Assembly: GCA_029215795.1 (NCBI GenBank) | Contig: JARDYH010000003.1 | Location: forward strand, 92,288,609-92,352,608 | Origin: Anniella stebbinsi | Lineage: Eukaryota; Chordata; Lepidosauria; Squamata; Anniellidae | Reading direction: 5' to 3' | DNA length: 64,000 nt | Shown here: positions 21,431 to 32,348 of the stretch, in pieces | Numbering within the stretch: the first letter of the stretch is position 1 | Layout: each line of letters begins with the position of its first letter | Program-made: the position numbers and the translations under genes | The notes under the pieces: generated by a model | Database searches by the model: none | What the model was told of the DNA's origin: nothing | Seen by the model: only the letters and a program-made list of their open reading frames with translations

Positions 21431-24400
21431 CTGTGACTACAATTACATTTAGCATTTCAGCCTCCTTAATAATATCTTGCTTCACTTCTTCACAGACTTT
21501 GTTCTTTGAGCCCCTGCTAATGTCATCAACATCTAAGTTGTATGTGTGGAGACACACACACACACACACACACACTCATCCATCAGCAGACATTCATCCT
21601 GATAGAGGTTTTGATGTGCTTGCGAAGGCTTTTTGCCGCACTGTGTGTGTAAAGAGCTTTTGTTAGACGTTGCACCCTCTTACACGTTGACCCTTGTCAG
21701 CTGGACCCCTGTCTTCTGTGGAGGCTTAGGTCTTCAGGAACATAAGTCTTCCTTTAAAAAAAGACAAGGAAAAAAAGAAAGAAAAGAAAGATGTTCTGAA
21801 CATCGTGAGGGGAGTAGTACTTCCAAGGGCGGGTGACACAGTGGTACAGCTCTTCTGCTGGGTGGCCACATGTGACACCTCAGAAGGTGGGGGCACCCGT
21901 AACAGGCCTCCTCTGACAAATCTTAAGGCAGGAGAGGGAGTATATGAGGAAAAGCATTCCCTTAGCTAGCCTAGGTTCAGTTCATTCAGTGCTAAGCCCA
22001 AGCACACATATGTCCCATCACGATACACTGTCCCTCCCCGTAGCTTCTATGTGGCAAGAGCGTGGCACCCATCTTTGTCAGCCTCCATCAGGATCACTTC
22101 TATTTGATGTGTGTAGAATCAGTCTATACCGGCTTGCGTCATAAAACTATAATGGGGGAGGGGACTCTCAATATTCTCCCCCAACCTGGTGCCTGGCTGG
22201 GGATGCTGGGAGTTGCAGTCCAACATTAGGAGAGTACCAGATTGAGGTAGGGCTACTGCACAGAACGTCTTTATGAAAAATGAGTACCAAAGATACACGA
22301 CTTGCTTCTTAGTATATTCTAAATTGGAAGATGTTGAGGCAGAGGTAGCGTTTCAACATTTCCATGGCGATCTATGTCCTGTCTCTAGTCAGATCCTCTT
22401 GTGTCCTTTTGTTGCCATATTACAGACTTCATGTTCTGGTGTAATCAACAAGGCTTATTGATTTTCAGTGGGCGAGTTAAACACTGTTCCTTGCATGTTT
22501 CAAATTAATTGTATTGCATGCAGGGATATTGTTTGTTAATGAATTGACGATTTCATGACAGAAGTGTATTTAAATATTCTTTAAGAATCAGTGCTCTAGC
22601 AGAACTATCTGATCAATTAAACCAATAACATGAATAATCAAGAAATCACTTAAGTTTATAGTTTACTATTTATTTTCCAAGGTTTTCAACATATTTGATA
22701 TTTTTGCTTCAATGACGGAACAACAGGAACCACAAAGGAGGCACCAATAATTTATTTAACTTTAACCAAAGAAATTGGTCCCAAAGCAATCACTTATAAA
22801 TAACACTCTGATAACTTCTGATATCTTGTTAAAATAATGTTGCCTAAGTGAGTTAAACAAGACAGCAGTGTGTCTGTTTAGTGTAAATTTTGATCAGCTT
22901 AATTGGATAATATGCCTGAAAAAGTAAAAGCAGGTTGCCATATTAAGTTTAGAAAATGATCTCATGGGCTATTTATTTATACCCAGCATTTTAAGAAACA
23001 TTCCCTATATGCTGCTTTAAAGTTACACCGAAATTGTAACCATAGAAGGGAAGTAGTTTGCTGTACAGATCAGATTCAGGTGAAATGCAGGATACTAGAC
23101 AAAAACCAACCAAAGACAAGGTGAAACTCTGCATTATGTGTTTTCCTCATTAGAGAAATATTGCCCAGTCTTGCTTGGACAGGAGAATCAGCACTTAGGA
23201 AAAGAGTGCTCGGTTAACTCTGCCTGCTTCTTCTTTCCTAAAAATGCTACCCTGGGGCACTTTAAATTTCATAAGCAGAATATGATGGAGATAGCCACCC
23301 CCTGTTGTTTTCTTGTAGCTTCTGGACTAAAGCTGTAATCCTATGTATGCTTACCTGGGAGTACATCCCATTGAAACCAACGACTGAGTAGACCTACGTT
23401 AGATTACACTGTTGGCGTATACTGTCACTGAAGAGTAAGATTTCATTTTTAATATATCGTTGTTAATATACGTTTGTCTATTCATGTAAGCCTTTAAAAA
23501 ACCCAAGTAGCAGGATCATATGGTGAATCTGATGTCATAGTGTAGCTCTGTACGTTAAGGCTGCAATCCTATACACACTTACCTCGTAGTGAGACTTACT
23601 TCTGAATAGTCATATTTAGAATTGCACTGGACAAGTGGCTGACAGTGTGTTTGAACATTTTGCTCATATAGAAAAGAAGGGATTCTTCTCAAATGCTAAG
23701 TTTGTATGGGCAGGAAGGATTTGAAGTTGTTGCTGCTTTTAAATATGGGGGAGCATTCAAATGTTTGATTCCTCCATCTACAATCTGAAGTGGTACAATA
23801 CAGACCAGAATCATCAAGTGTGACTATTGACCAGGTGTTTCAGCTATAAAGCCATTGGCTATCCCCACATCTTGTAGTAGTGATTTCCAAGTGAATTATA
23901 GATTTTGGGAAGAAGTAATATCCTCAACAGCTGAATATACTCAAGCCTTTTCACCTTCTCAGACGACCGCGCTCCTAATTCTTTTTGCTTATGTTGGTGG
24001 ATGAATTTCTGTATAAGTGTTTGCACACTCACTGCATTAGCTAGGAAAGTTTAACAATCAAGGTTTATGTGGGTTTCATGATGCCAAAACTTTTGCATAC
24101 AAACTCTAAACATTATGCAGCCTCCCTGATATGTGTACATCTTGCGAGCTTGAAGTCTCCATGGCGACATCTGTTGTATTCACTAGCTCAGTAGAATTGA
24201 AGGGAGATTTGTATCTGTAGTTTTGTGACGGAAAGGAGAGTCTCATTAACTTAGTAAAGAATTGGCAGGGCAACAATTTGTCAAATAAGGAGGATCAACA
24301 GCACTGCCATGTCTCTCCAAGAGAGAAAATGGGTTTGCCCTGTTTCTTTGCCAAGCTAATGTGGGAGGTGTTTCACTGCCACCGACCCCCCGCCCCAAGA

Positions 24401-24540
24401 GAGATGAGTAAAATGAGTTCCATGGAATTTGTTTCCCAAATGATGAATGTGGAAATACTGGTTGCATGTTTGAAGTCACCAAGTAACTTAACCTGTGGTG
24501 TGATGGAGTTGACAGATTGAGTTTAGGTTCCAGGCTATGA
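21431..24540. other. Intronic stretch with short repeats only
   Basis: The stretch contains an (AC)n tract at 21552-21574, a fragment of the CAACCTGGTGCC palindromic repeat at about 22180-22250, and two copies of the TTACTTCTGAGTAG repeat (23330-23412 and 23560-23636). The rest is AT-rich and apparently unique, without a recognisable gene. Confidence 0.6.
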
Positions 24541-24608
24541 GAAGAAGTCTTTGGGCTTGTTCAAACAACATGGTAAGGCATGGTTAGGGCCTTTTGCAGC
24601 AAACCATT

Positions 24609-24873
24609 AGTGAGTCAGTACCACCGCGGAGCCACCCCAGGGCTTTCCCCACATATTGACAGCCCCTAAGCCATAATGGTTAGCATTTTGAGCTAATATT
24701 ATGGCTTAGTGTGTTGTGACAACTATTACTAACCATGTAGCCACCATGGTTAGTAATAGTTTGCACAACACACTAAGCCATAATATTAGCTCAAAATGCT
24801 AACCATTATGGCTTAGGGGCTGTCAATATGTGGGGACAGCCCTGGGGTGGCTCCACGGTGGTACTGAGTCACT
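24609..24873. repeat. Near-perfect palindrome, 129-bp arms and 7-nt loop
   Basis: The arms 24609-24737 and 24745-24873 are reverse complements with few mismatches, around the loop TAGCCAC. The arm contains CAGCCCCTAAGCCATAATGG and GAGCTAATATTATGGCTTAG. The element probably extends outward into a hAT-like MITE whose left end is near 24550 (TTGTTCAAACAACATGG). It could extrude a cruciform or form a long RNA hairpin. No coding sequence is present. Confidence 0.9.
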
Positions 24874-24879
24874 TATATG

Positions 24880-26040
24880 ACACAGCAGCCACTGTGGAGC
24901 CATCCTGGGACATTTTCTCTCTTCTCCGTGGCAAGAGGAGTTTCCCTTTTGCTGGGAAGTTCTCCATTCCCTTTCAATACACTGTCAATACACGGGCAAA
25001 GCCCAGCAAGACAGGCCCTTAGTATGTCATCTGAACAGGGTCTTTGCATCTTTGCTCTTGCCTTCACCGTCGTAGCATTTGGGAAAACTGCCTAACTACG
25101 GATCTGGAGTGAGATAGTTGCTTGGGTTGTAAATTGTTACCTGTGAGTTGAATTCAACTGAGAGATAAGCACTCTTACGCCGTTTGATGCCTGTGCTTAT
25201 AAGTGTGATTAACTCCCAGCTGGATTGCAGTTAGTGGGGTGGGGGACCTGTAGCCTGATGAGAGCATGCAGCCTCCGGCCTAATTTCATGTGACCATCAC
25301 CATGCATATGTTCAATAGTAACTCTTAGCCTGGACACATGAGGATCCAGGAGTTTATACTTATGGAGAAGGATACACCCTTTTCCAGAGCTCCCTTTAAA
25401 CTCTCTCGAACCAGTCAGTTTGCCAAGCACTCCAGCGCATGGATACGGTCAACCTTCAGGCCTGGCAACTACATCAACTCCAGCTTCCAGTTCAGTATGT
25501 TCATTCAAGAACATAGCAGAGGTAAGTTCGGAAATGGTCAGTTGCTTTTAAAATATAACAAAACCTCAAACCAGGTCGCTAAAACTTATTTATCATGATC
25601 CCAAGAGTAACTCAGTAAAGCAGCTTACTATGTGGAAGGGGGGGGAGGGGAGGGATGAGACCCACCTAGGATTCCTTAGCATGGCTCAGTCATGCCTTGT
25701 CTCTTTGGCAGCCAGCCAGAGACAAAAGAAAGTCTCAAGGAACAAATGGTTTTCAGTGTGGGTAAGCAAGTTCCAGAGAGGGAAATTCAATCTGACCAAT
25801 CAATACTCTGGGAGGACCTGATCATGCAGGTCCAGGGGATTCCTGCAGGTATCTAGTTAACCTATGGGTGAGTCATGGGGGTGGGGGTGGGAGAGAAGAG
25901 TTAGAATGTGTAGAAATGCAGATTTTAGTGTCTATAGCTGGGCATGGGAGGGGGGAGTTGGATTCCCCAAACCCTTTGCTTCTGGCTCAACCCACTATTT
26001 GCCTTACGAATGGTCCTTTTTTATATCTTTGGCCAGCAGG
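24880..26040. other. Intronic stretch without recognisable features
   Basis: Mostly unique-looking sequence with a G-rich patch at 25630-25660. No exon, RNA gene or repeat family was recognised. Confidence 0.5.
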
Positions 26041-26046
26041 TAAGAA

Positions 26047-26285
26047 AATAATAATAATAATAATAATATTTATTTATTACCCGCCTCTCCCGTTGGATTG
26101 AGACGGGGAACCACAGTAATACATTAGTGCAATATAAATCAAATGCATTAAACTAATTAAAAGCATATAAAACCAATACAGTATTCAAATAACCATCAGG
26201 ATTATTTTAAATTCTCAGGTTTAAAATTCACCTGGGTAGGCCTGCCAGAAGAGACTAGTCTTAATGAAAGAATAGCCATATTCTT
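26047..26285 (-). mobile_element. LINE 3' end with (AAT)n tail, short copy
   Basis: The (AAT)n tract at about 26047-26068 is followed by ATTTATTTATTACCCGCCTC and GATTGAGACGGGGAACCACA, the inverted 3' UTR of the LINE family also seen at 16961-17575. Only the last 200 bp or so are present. It ends near the inverse of LFWQAYPGEF-like coding. Confidence 0.7.
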
Positions 26286-26799
26286 TCTAAATGAAAGAAT
26301 AGCAATGTTTTTTCTGGGTGTCTGGGTCCTTGTACTTCCCTACCTTGCACCCACAGAAAACATTAGGCTGTTAGTTAAACTCTATTATGGATGTCGTCTG
26401 TAGAATTGGTAATGGTAATTTGCCCTTCCAGAACTGCCGGGATATAATAATAGAACATTTATATGAAATACACATGGAAGAGCCTCTGTTTCTTTTCCTT
26501 ATAAGTGAAAGTGTGAACAATATTGCTTGCTTACCATTTGGAGGGCCAGATAAAGTTGCTCGGAGTGCGGATCTGATCTGCAGATCACCAGCTGGCTACC
26601 CCTACTTTTCAGATGCCAGTCTGTAGCCTGTTTTACACACCTTATTTATAATGATACATTAGGAATTTCAGCTCCACAAAAGTACATCAGACATGTAAAA
26701 AATAAGCCATCTGTCTGAGATCGTCCATTTGTGTTTCTAGAATAACTGTTAGGATTTATTGTTTTAAGCTCTTAAAGTCTAAATCTGGAATGGGGATCC

Positions 26800-27420
26800 T
26801 CCAGACCATTGGCTGAATCCAGCCCAGCCAGCCTTGTCATCCAACTTGTAAAGGTCTCAGGTGGGAAGATGAAGATGATTAGGGAAGATGAAGGGGAAGC
26901 GGATCCAACTCCAACGGAGCCCACGCCTAGAGGAGCTGCTCCTCAAGTCACTGGCTCATGGCTTTGCCTGCCCCTAGACTTCCCTGATCTGGGAGGATGA
27001 AGTTCAGATGAAGTTGGCTCAGGGCGTCACTTCTCCCTTGGTTTTCCTGATAGGCGAGGGACAGGTGAAACTAGTTCATGGCTTCGATCCTTTCTTGCCT
27101 CTCTCAATTCCCAACTGGGCGGTGGAAGGGAATACAACTAGCTCCCAACTAAGGCTACTCCTCAGACTTTGCCTGCCCACGCCCTTTGCCCTCTCTGTCA
27201 CGGGCAAAGTCAGCTCATGGCTTCACTCCCCACTAGAGGAGTCACTCCTAGAGACAGCAGCTCAGGGCTTTGCATGCCCCTTACCTTCCACGACTGGGAA
27301 ACGGAGGGATGGGTGAAGCCAGCTCAGAGCATGGCACCTGAATGTGTCACAGGCTTGAGGAATGCTCCTCAAGCCGACAGCTCAATTGGAAGCTGATTTG
27401 CGCCTTCTCCATGCTTTAGC
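26800..27420. repeat. Degenerate tandem-repeat-like region
   Basis: Blocks of the type GGCTCATGGCTTTGCCTGCCCC, GTTCATGGCTTCGATCC and GCTCATGGCTTCACTCCCC recur roughly every 100-150 bp together with GGTGAA(A/G) and GGGAGG-type blocks. This suggests an old minisatellite. A short perfect hairpin GGCTTGAGGA-ATGC-TCCTCAAGCC occurs at 27353-27376. Open frames here are not supported as genes. Confidence 0.4.
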
Positions 27421-28369
27421 TGACTGCTGGGAATCAGTTGAGGATCAGGAGGGCCCCAGTGTTCATCTAATTAAAAACATCCTGAGGACTCTAGCTGTGG
27501 ACATAAGTCACGTGGCCGTTTTAAGACAATAGCTAGATACATTTTCTACTATGTTGGCAACTCTGCAGCTTCTTAGTCAGTTTGTGGGCAAATGATTTAA
27601 TGAAACAGTTCATTAAATGCCAGTATGGAACTTGGTCAGTTGAGTAGATAGATGGTTCGGGCAAGTAAAGATTCAGGCTAGTGAAGATTCCTTAATTAAC
27701 ATACAAGTGAGTTGCGAAGCTCGAACAGATTGGAGGAGATCTGAGCAAGACCTTGGTTTAGCAAGACCATTGAGCAATTGACATTAATATTGCTTAGGAA
27801 GCTATATAATGAAGGTGAAACGGAATAGGAAAAAAGGCAAAGTCTGGAGATCAGTTTTCAGAGCAGATGGGAAAATGTCTTTTCAATTAGACGTGGTACA
27901 AGCAACAGGACTATACTTTTGAATCTCCATTTTCACACAAACAATATTTATATTATAATAGCTCCTATAGGATTAATTTAGGATCCTACAGCCTCATCTC
28001 TGTACTCTTCAACCCCCCTTTTTAGATACAGAAGTATGAGATGTTGTTTCCTCCATGGAAACTCATTATAATGTTCTGAATATTTCATGTCTGTTGCCAT
28101 CTAGTGGAGAAAAGGTGTGATAGTTAACTAATGAGCATGTTCTTATGACTGGAAGTCTTTTGGCACTGTGAATACTATGTGGACTGAGGGTCCAAAACTA
28201 GAACCATAGTTTGGCCTGGGATTTCTAATGTAGCCTCTATAATTACATTCATTTAGCTTTACTGATGTCAAGTCAGAATATCCCAGATTTTTTTTTTGCT
28301 TAACTTTCTAGTGCGTCACAATGTACATGCAATAACAGGCAGCCATTTTTGTGATTCCTGGAGAACATA

Positions 28370-28500
28370 GGAGGTTGTATTATACTGAGTCCGGCCATTG
28401 GTCTATCTAGCTCAGTATTGTTGACACTGACTGGCAGCGGCTCTCCAGAGTTTCAGCCAGGAATTTTTCACCATCTATACATTTGTAGAGCAGAGAGCCA
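28370..28500 (-). mobile_element. 3' part of a tRNA-derived SINE
   Basis: TTATACTGAGTCCGGCCATT and GTCAGTG/CAGCGGCTCTCCAGAG blocks match, inverted, the body of the SINE at 3716-3903. The tRNA-like head is not recognisable. The stretch 27420-28370 to its left shows nothing identifiable. Confidence 0.6.
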
Positions 28501-28824
28501 GGTCCATGCAGAGCTGGTCATATGCCCAGGTCAGATGGGAAGTGTGTGCCCCCCATTTCAAACTGCTCATTAAGTATTTTTTAATCAATGGCACTGATTC
28601 AGTGCTAAATACATATATGAACTAGAATGATTTATAAAAAAGGTAACGGGAAGCACTTTTATTCAAGATGTAAGACATCACTTCTTCACATGCAGAAATA
28701 CTTTACGTGCTTTGGGCAAATTCTTCAATAACAACATAAGAATCAAGCAACTTTGCATCATTGTGGACCGAAAGTATGACTTGATACGTTTTAGACCAGA
28801 AAAGAGGCAGTGGTTGTATTACTA

Positions 28825-29165
28825 TATCAGACAGGTACCTAGCACCCAACCACTTATAATTACAAAGGACTCCAAAAACTTGATAAGTCCACATTTGTGT
28901 TTAACTTTATCAATGAACAACAGTGTTTATATAATTTATAAGTCATTATATACACATACGTGTTATAGATACAATTCCAAACATTGTCCTCTATATGATA
29001 TTTTACAATATCTCAAGCATATATATTCTCTTAAAGTATAACCAATTGTTTAAAAATAAATTGCTCCACATACAGAGATACACTCAAAACACATTCCCAT
29101 CAGTATTATTTAGTAGTACTATTCCAACGTTGTCCACTGTATATTATTTTATGTATTAATCAGCA
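28825..29165. repeat. Left 341-bp inverted repeat of the Penelope-like fragment
   Basis: It begins TATCAGACAGGTACCTAGCA and ends at ATTAATCAGCA. Its reverse complement is at 29861-30201. I see about three or four differences, for example CTCTATATG here against CCCTGTATG in the other arm. Confidence 0.9.
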
Positions 29166-29175
29166 AATAATATTT

Positions 29176-29231
29176 AATATTACAGGACTCTGGTATTCCA
29201 CCTGTTTCGAACAACTTCATCAGAATATGCT
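29176..29231 (-). ncRNA. Hammerhead-ribozyme-like core in the Penelope-like element
   Basis: On the minus strand the invariant boxes CTGATGA (plus 29217-29223) and GAAA (plus 29205-29208) are separated by 8 nt. After GAAA comes CAGG, a 14-nt loop and CCTG, which pair as a 4-bp stem III. The next two bases are TA, giving a permitted GUA cleavage triplet. Stem I can form about 4 AU pairs with a bulged U. Stem II is very short and weak. Hammerhead motifs are known in the terminal regions of Penelope-like elements, which supports the call. Activity is uncertain. Confidence 0.5.
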
Positions 29232-29597
29232 GTAATAAAGTATAATAAACGACATTATAGCAGCCATAATTCACACCTTTAGTTATTATACAATTTTGTA
29301 GTAAACTCAAATAAAAACAAACTCCCCATATTATTCCAAGAACAATTGCCATCATATTGTTAAAGGGCAAAAAGCCTCCTAGTAGAATCTAAAGAAAATA
29401 TATGGATATTAATATGTCATAATCAACAACGTTTCATATAGACTGCTCCAAAATATGTGAGCACTTACTAGTTCTAAGACGTAGGGTTTGTTTCAAAGAG
29501 GCTGATCACAGCTGTAAAGTGATTACCTTTGAAGAGCGTTTTTATTCACAAGCTAATTGACCTAGTTAACCGGCATTGTCATTCACCAGCTATTAGC

Positions 29598-29861
29598 CTA
29601 AGCTAAAAAAGGTGTTAAATCAAATTGAGTATTCAGCCCTTTAGGATGCATAGTTTGAAAGCAAAAGATCCACTCTGCCTCTTTTTTCAAAAGTAAGGAA
29701 TCCACATCATCCCGGTGATACTTATTCAGATAAACCCTGTCAATTGCCAGAAACTGAAAATCATCATAACGATGTTTAGAAGCAATGAAATGTTGTACGA
29801 GAGGTGCCTCTTCTATTCTATTTTTAATCTTGGAGCGGTGTTCAATAATTCTTGTTCGTAT
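29598..29861 (-). pseudogene. GIY-YIG endonuclease C-terminal fragment of a Penelope-like element
   Basis: The minus-strand frame is open for about 87 codons with no start codon of its own. It reads IRTRIIEHRSKIKN, then LVQHFIASKHRYDDFQFLAI and LLLKKEAEWIFCFQTMHPKG, then LNTQFDLTPFL and a stop. The Arg of R-x-R-I-x-E-H and the Glu of KKEAEWIF fit the conserved Arg and Glu of GIY-YIG nucleases, and the PKGLN block is typical of Penelope endonucleases. The GIY and YIG half and the RT are missing upstream. The remaining frame is undamaged. Confidence 0.8.
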
Positions 29862-30201
29862 GCTGATTAATACATAAAATAATATACAGTGGACAACGTT
29901 GGAATAGTACTACTAAATAATACTGATGGGAATGTGTTTTGAGTATATCTCTGTATGTGGAGCAATTTATTTTTAAACAATTGGTTATACTTTAAGAGAA
30001 TATATATGCTTGAGATATTGTAAAATATCATACAGGGGACAATGTTTGGAATTGTATCTATAACACGTATGTGTATATAATGACTTATAAATTATATAAA
30101 CACTGTTGTTCATTGATAAAGTTAAACACAAATGTGGACTTATCAAGTTTTTGGAGTCCTTTGTAATTATAAGTGGTTGGGTGCTAGGTACCTGTCTGAT
30201 A
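29861..30201. repeat. Right 341-bp inverted repeat of the Penelope-like fragment
   Basis: It begins TGCTGATTAATACATAAAAT and ends GGTACCTGTCTGATA. It is the reverse complement of 28825-29165. On the minus strand it lies directly upstream of the endonuclease remnant. Confidence 0.9.
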
Positions 30202-31030
30202 CATTGATACGTTTTAGGACATGTTTTAGACACAGTAAGGACAACCATAGCAATTTAGGCACAGATATCCCCACCCCGCATGCGGCATATGGCCCTCTGG
30301 AGCTTGTAGTCTGACTGTGGTATTCACGGCGGACAGCTTCTGCGCTGTTTCCGCAAGGTGGGCTCCTCGCTTCTTGATGGGCCGCTTACGCTATGGAAGC
30401 AGTACCGTAAGCTGGGGGGGGGACCTGCTCATCGGAGTGCCCCCTCCTCGTCGGAGTGCCCCCTCAAAATCATGGGCCCTGGGCCGACTGGCCCCCCTGC
30501 CCCCCCCCCCCCCCGCCCTGCCCTGCAGAGAGCTGGAAAAAGAATCCAGTGGTTTTGGGTGATTCTAGATGTGGAACCTACTACAAAAGCTGAGTGTTCA
30601 CCTAGCTAAAAGAAAAGTGAAAACCTTTGGGAGGGAGAACCTGAACTTGCCCCCTGCTTTCCTTGCAACTGGCCTGAAAGGCTTCCTGTCGCCAAACCTA
30701 GTTCAACTATTTTGAAAAGAATGACAGAGGCCAAGCTTGCCAGTAAAAAAAAAAAAATATTCTCATGGTTAAATTGCCACCTTTTTAATGGTCCTGTTCC
30801 TGTGCATTTTACAGCAGTCTGATATACAGAAAATTGGCAGGTGAACTTTTCCTGTCATGGAGAAACGGTGACGTAAAAGCTTCACGTGCTAAATTTCTTC
30901 TCATAAGGCTGCTGTTAATGTTGGCAAATCTTATCCTCACTGGTGCATTCCTGTCTTTTCCTTCCTACCTCTTTCTCCTTTCTTCCAGGTAGTCCTTAAT
31001 TTCTGAAATGAAAGGAACCAGGGCTGATGC
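30202..31030. other. GC-rich pocket and otherwise featureless intron
   Basis: Between 30270 and 30520 the sequence is strongly GC-rich, with two copies of CGGAGTGCCCCCTC and homopolymeric G and C runs. This is unlike its AT-rich neighbours and may be a decayed mobile-element end. No gene is supported. The rest shows nothing recognisable apart from an A13 run near 30746. Confidence 0.5.
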
Positions 31031-31348
31031 TAGGCTGACCAGCTAAAATCCAGGTCAGGGCTCATGTAACTTTAACAGTTGTAGAGAAAAGGGAATTTCA
31101 GCCAGTGTCATTTGTATGCAATTAGTTCCTGGTGATATTCCCTCTTCATCACAACAGTTAAAGTTGCAGGCGCTATACTAGTGACCATATACAAAAGAAG
31201 GCAGGGCCCCTGCAACTTTAACTGTAGTGACGAAGAGGGAATTTCACCAGGAACTAATTGCATACAAATGACACTGGCTGAAATTGCCTTTTCTCTACAA
31301 CTGTTAAAGTTACATGAGCCCTGACCTGGATTTTAGCTGGTCACCCTA
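31031..31348. mobile_element. Fold-back MITE, copy C (7-bp TSD)
   Basis: The same family as the copies at 5872 and 12410, with the termini TAGGCTGACC and GGTCACCCTA. It is flanked by CTGATGC duplications (31024-31030 and 31349-31355). The outer 30 bp differ from other copies (AGCTAAAATCCAGGTCAGGG instead of ATATGAAAAGGAGGACAGGG), and this change is mirrored in both arms, which points to a subfamily or gene conversion between the arms. Confidence 0.9.
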
Positions 31349-31460
31349 CTGATGCACTTAAAGTTACCAAGAAATCATAGTTTATTACTAGTAAATTCTT
31401 AGTCTCTTAGCATCCTCCAGCCTACATCTCTTGCTGACATTCAAAGCCGGTGTGGTGTAA

Positions 31461-31590
31461 TACAGTCTTCTCCAACCTGGTGCCCTCCATATGGGTTGGT
31501 TTATAACTCCCATAATCCCTCAGGCAGCTATTATGGGATTTGTAATCCAACTCAGATGGAGAGCATCAAGCTCTACCTTTTACCCACCCC
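31461..31590. repeat. Degenerate palindromic MITE (CAACCTGGTGCCCTCC type)
   Basis: TCCAACCTGGTGCCCTCCAT and, inverted, GATGGAGAGCATCAAGCTC flank ATAACTCCCATAATCCC and its inverse. This is a partial copy of the repeat that also occurs near 2005 and 52570. No gene is seen in 31590-32348. Confidence 0.5.
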
Positions 31591-32348
31591 TGTTCTAAAG
31601 CATCCCCAATAGATGTACTCAGGATCTATTTCTGCAACAGTTCTGTAACAGGCATTTACAACTTATGACTTGAAACCCCACTCCTCTAGTGCTGCATGGC
31701 AGCCAACCAGGGGCTCAGTTTTTGTTGCCTGCTTGGGACCACAAAAGCAGGGCGAAAATGTTATTGCTAAGCTGCTGGCTGACCACAATACAAGACTAAT
31801 GGGCTGCAATTGGACTGGTGGGTCACAAGTTGTACAGGTGTGTGCTAAATCCTCAGGAGCCACGTCTCCACGCTTTTATTCCTCATCTTTCCCCAAAACG
31901 TGCAGCCTTGTTGTTTTTTTAAAATTAAAAATATGTGTGGCTAAAATGATCATTGCATGATTTTAAATAACTTTGTGCATGTTACATTTACATACCAGGT
32001 TACTACAATTTAGCACAGCAGAAGTGAAGCAGACCAGGAAGCCATAAAAGTTCACTTCATCTAGCTATTGTTCAATTTTTCAATAAAACATCTTCATACA
32101 CCAGGGCAGCCTGTACTGTTGTTTAAGTTTTCATCAAGATTAAGCTGCCTCTTGAGACAAGGTTCAGACCGATCTCAGCAAGAATTGCCAATATAATAAA
32201 AGCATGAGAAAATAATCATCACTACCAAAGGCACAACAGCCAATAATGCTCAATGATAACATTATTTTAAGAAAACAACTTAAAGTCAATAGTTGCTGTA
32301 ACTTTTCTTAAATTTCTTTTTCCGAGAAAATAAATCTTTGGAATTCCT

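Larger units (their letters stand above)
28825..30201 (-). mobile_element. Penelope-like retroelement fragment between 341-bp inverted repeats
   Basis: Two inverted repeats (28825-29165 and 29861-30201), each 341 bp, match with only a handful of mismatches. Between them the minus strand encodes the C-terminal GIY-YIG endonuclease region of a Penelope-like element (29861-29598), followed by a non-coding stretch and a hammerhead-ribozyme-like core (29231-29176). Penelope-like elements encode an RT related to telomerase plus a GIY-YIG endonuclease and commonly have terminal repeats in direct or inverted arrangement. The RT domain is absent here, so the copy is 5'-truncated. The near-identity of the arms suggests a fairly young insertion or recent gene conversion between arms. 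Confidence 0.8.

Noticed and set aside
26809..27396. Open frames in the degenerate repeat region
   Set aside because: They have no family resemblance, and the underlying DNA looks like an old minisatellite.
28825..30201. Two identical open frames of 87-109 codons at either end
   Set aside because: They are the same inverted-repeat sequence translated twice. The real coding remnant lies between the arms.
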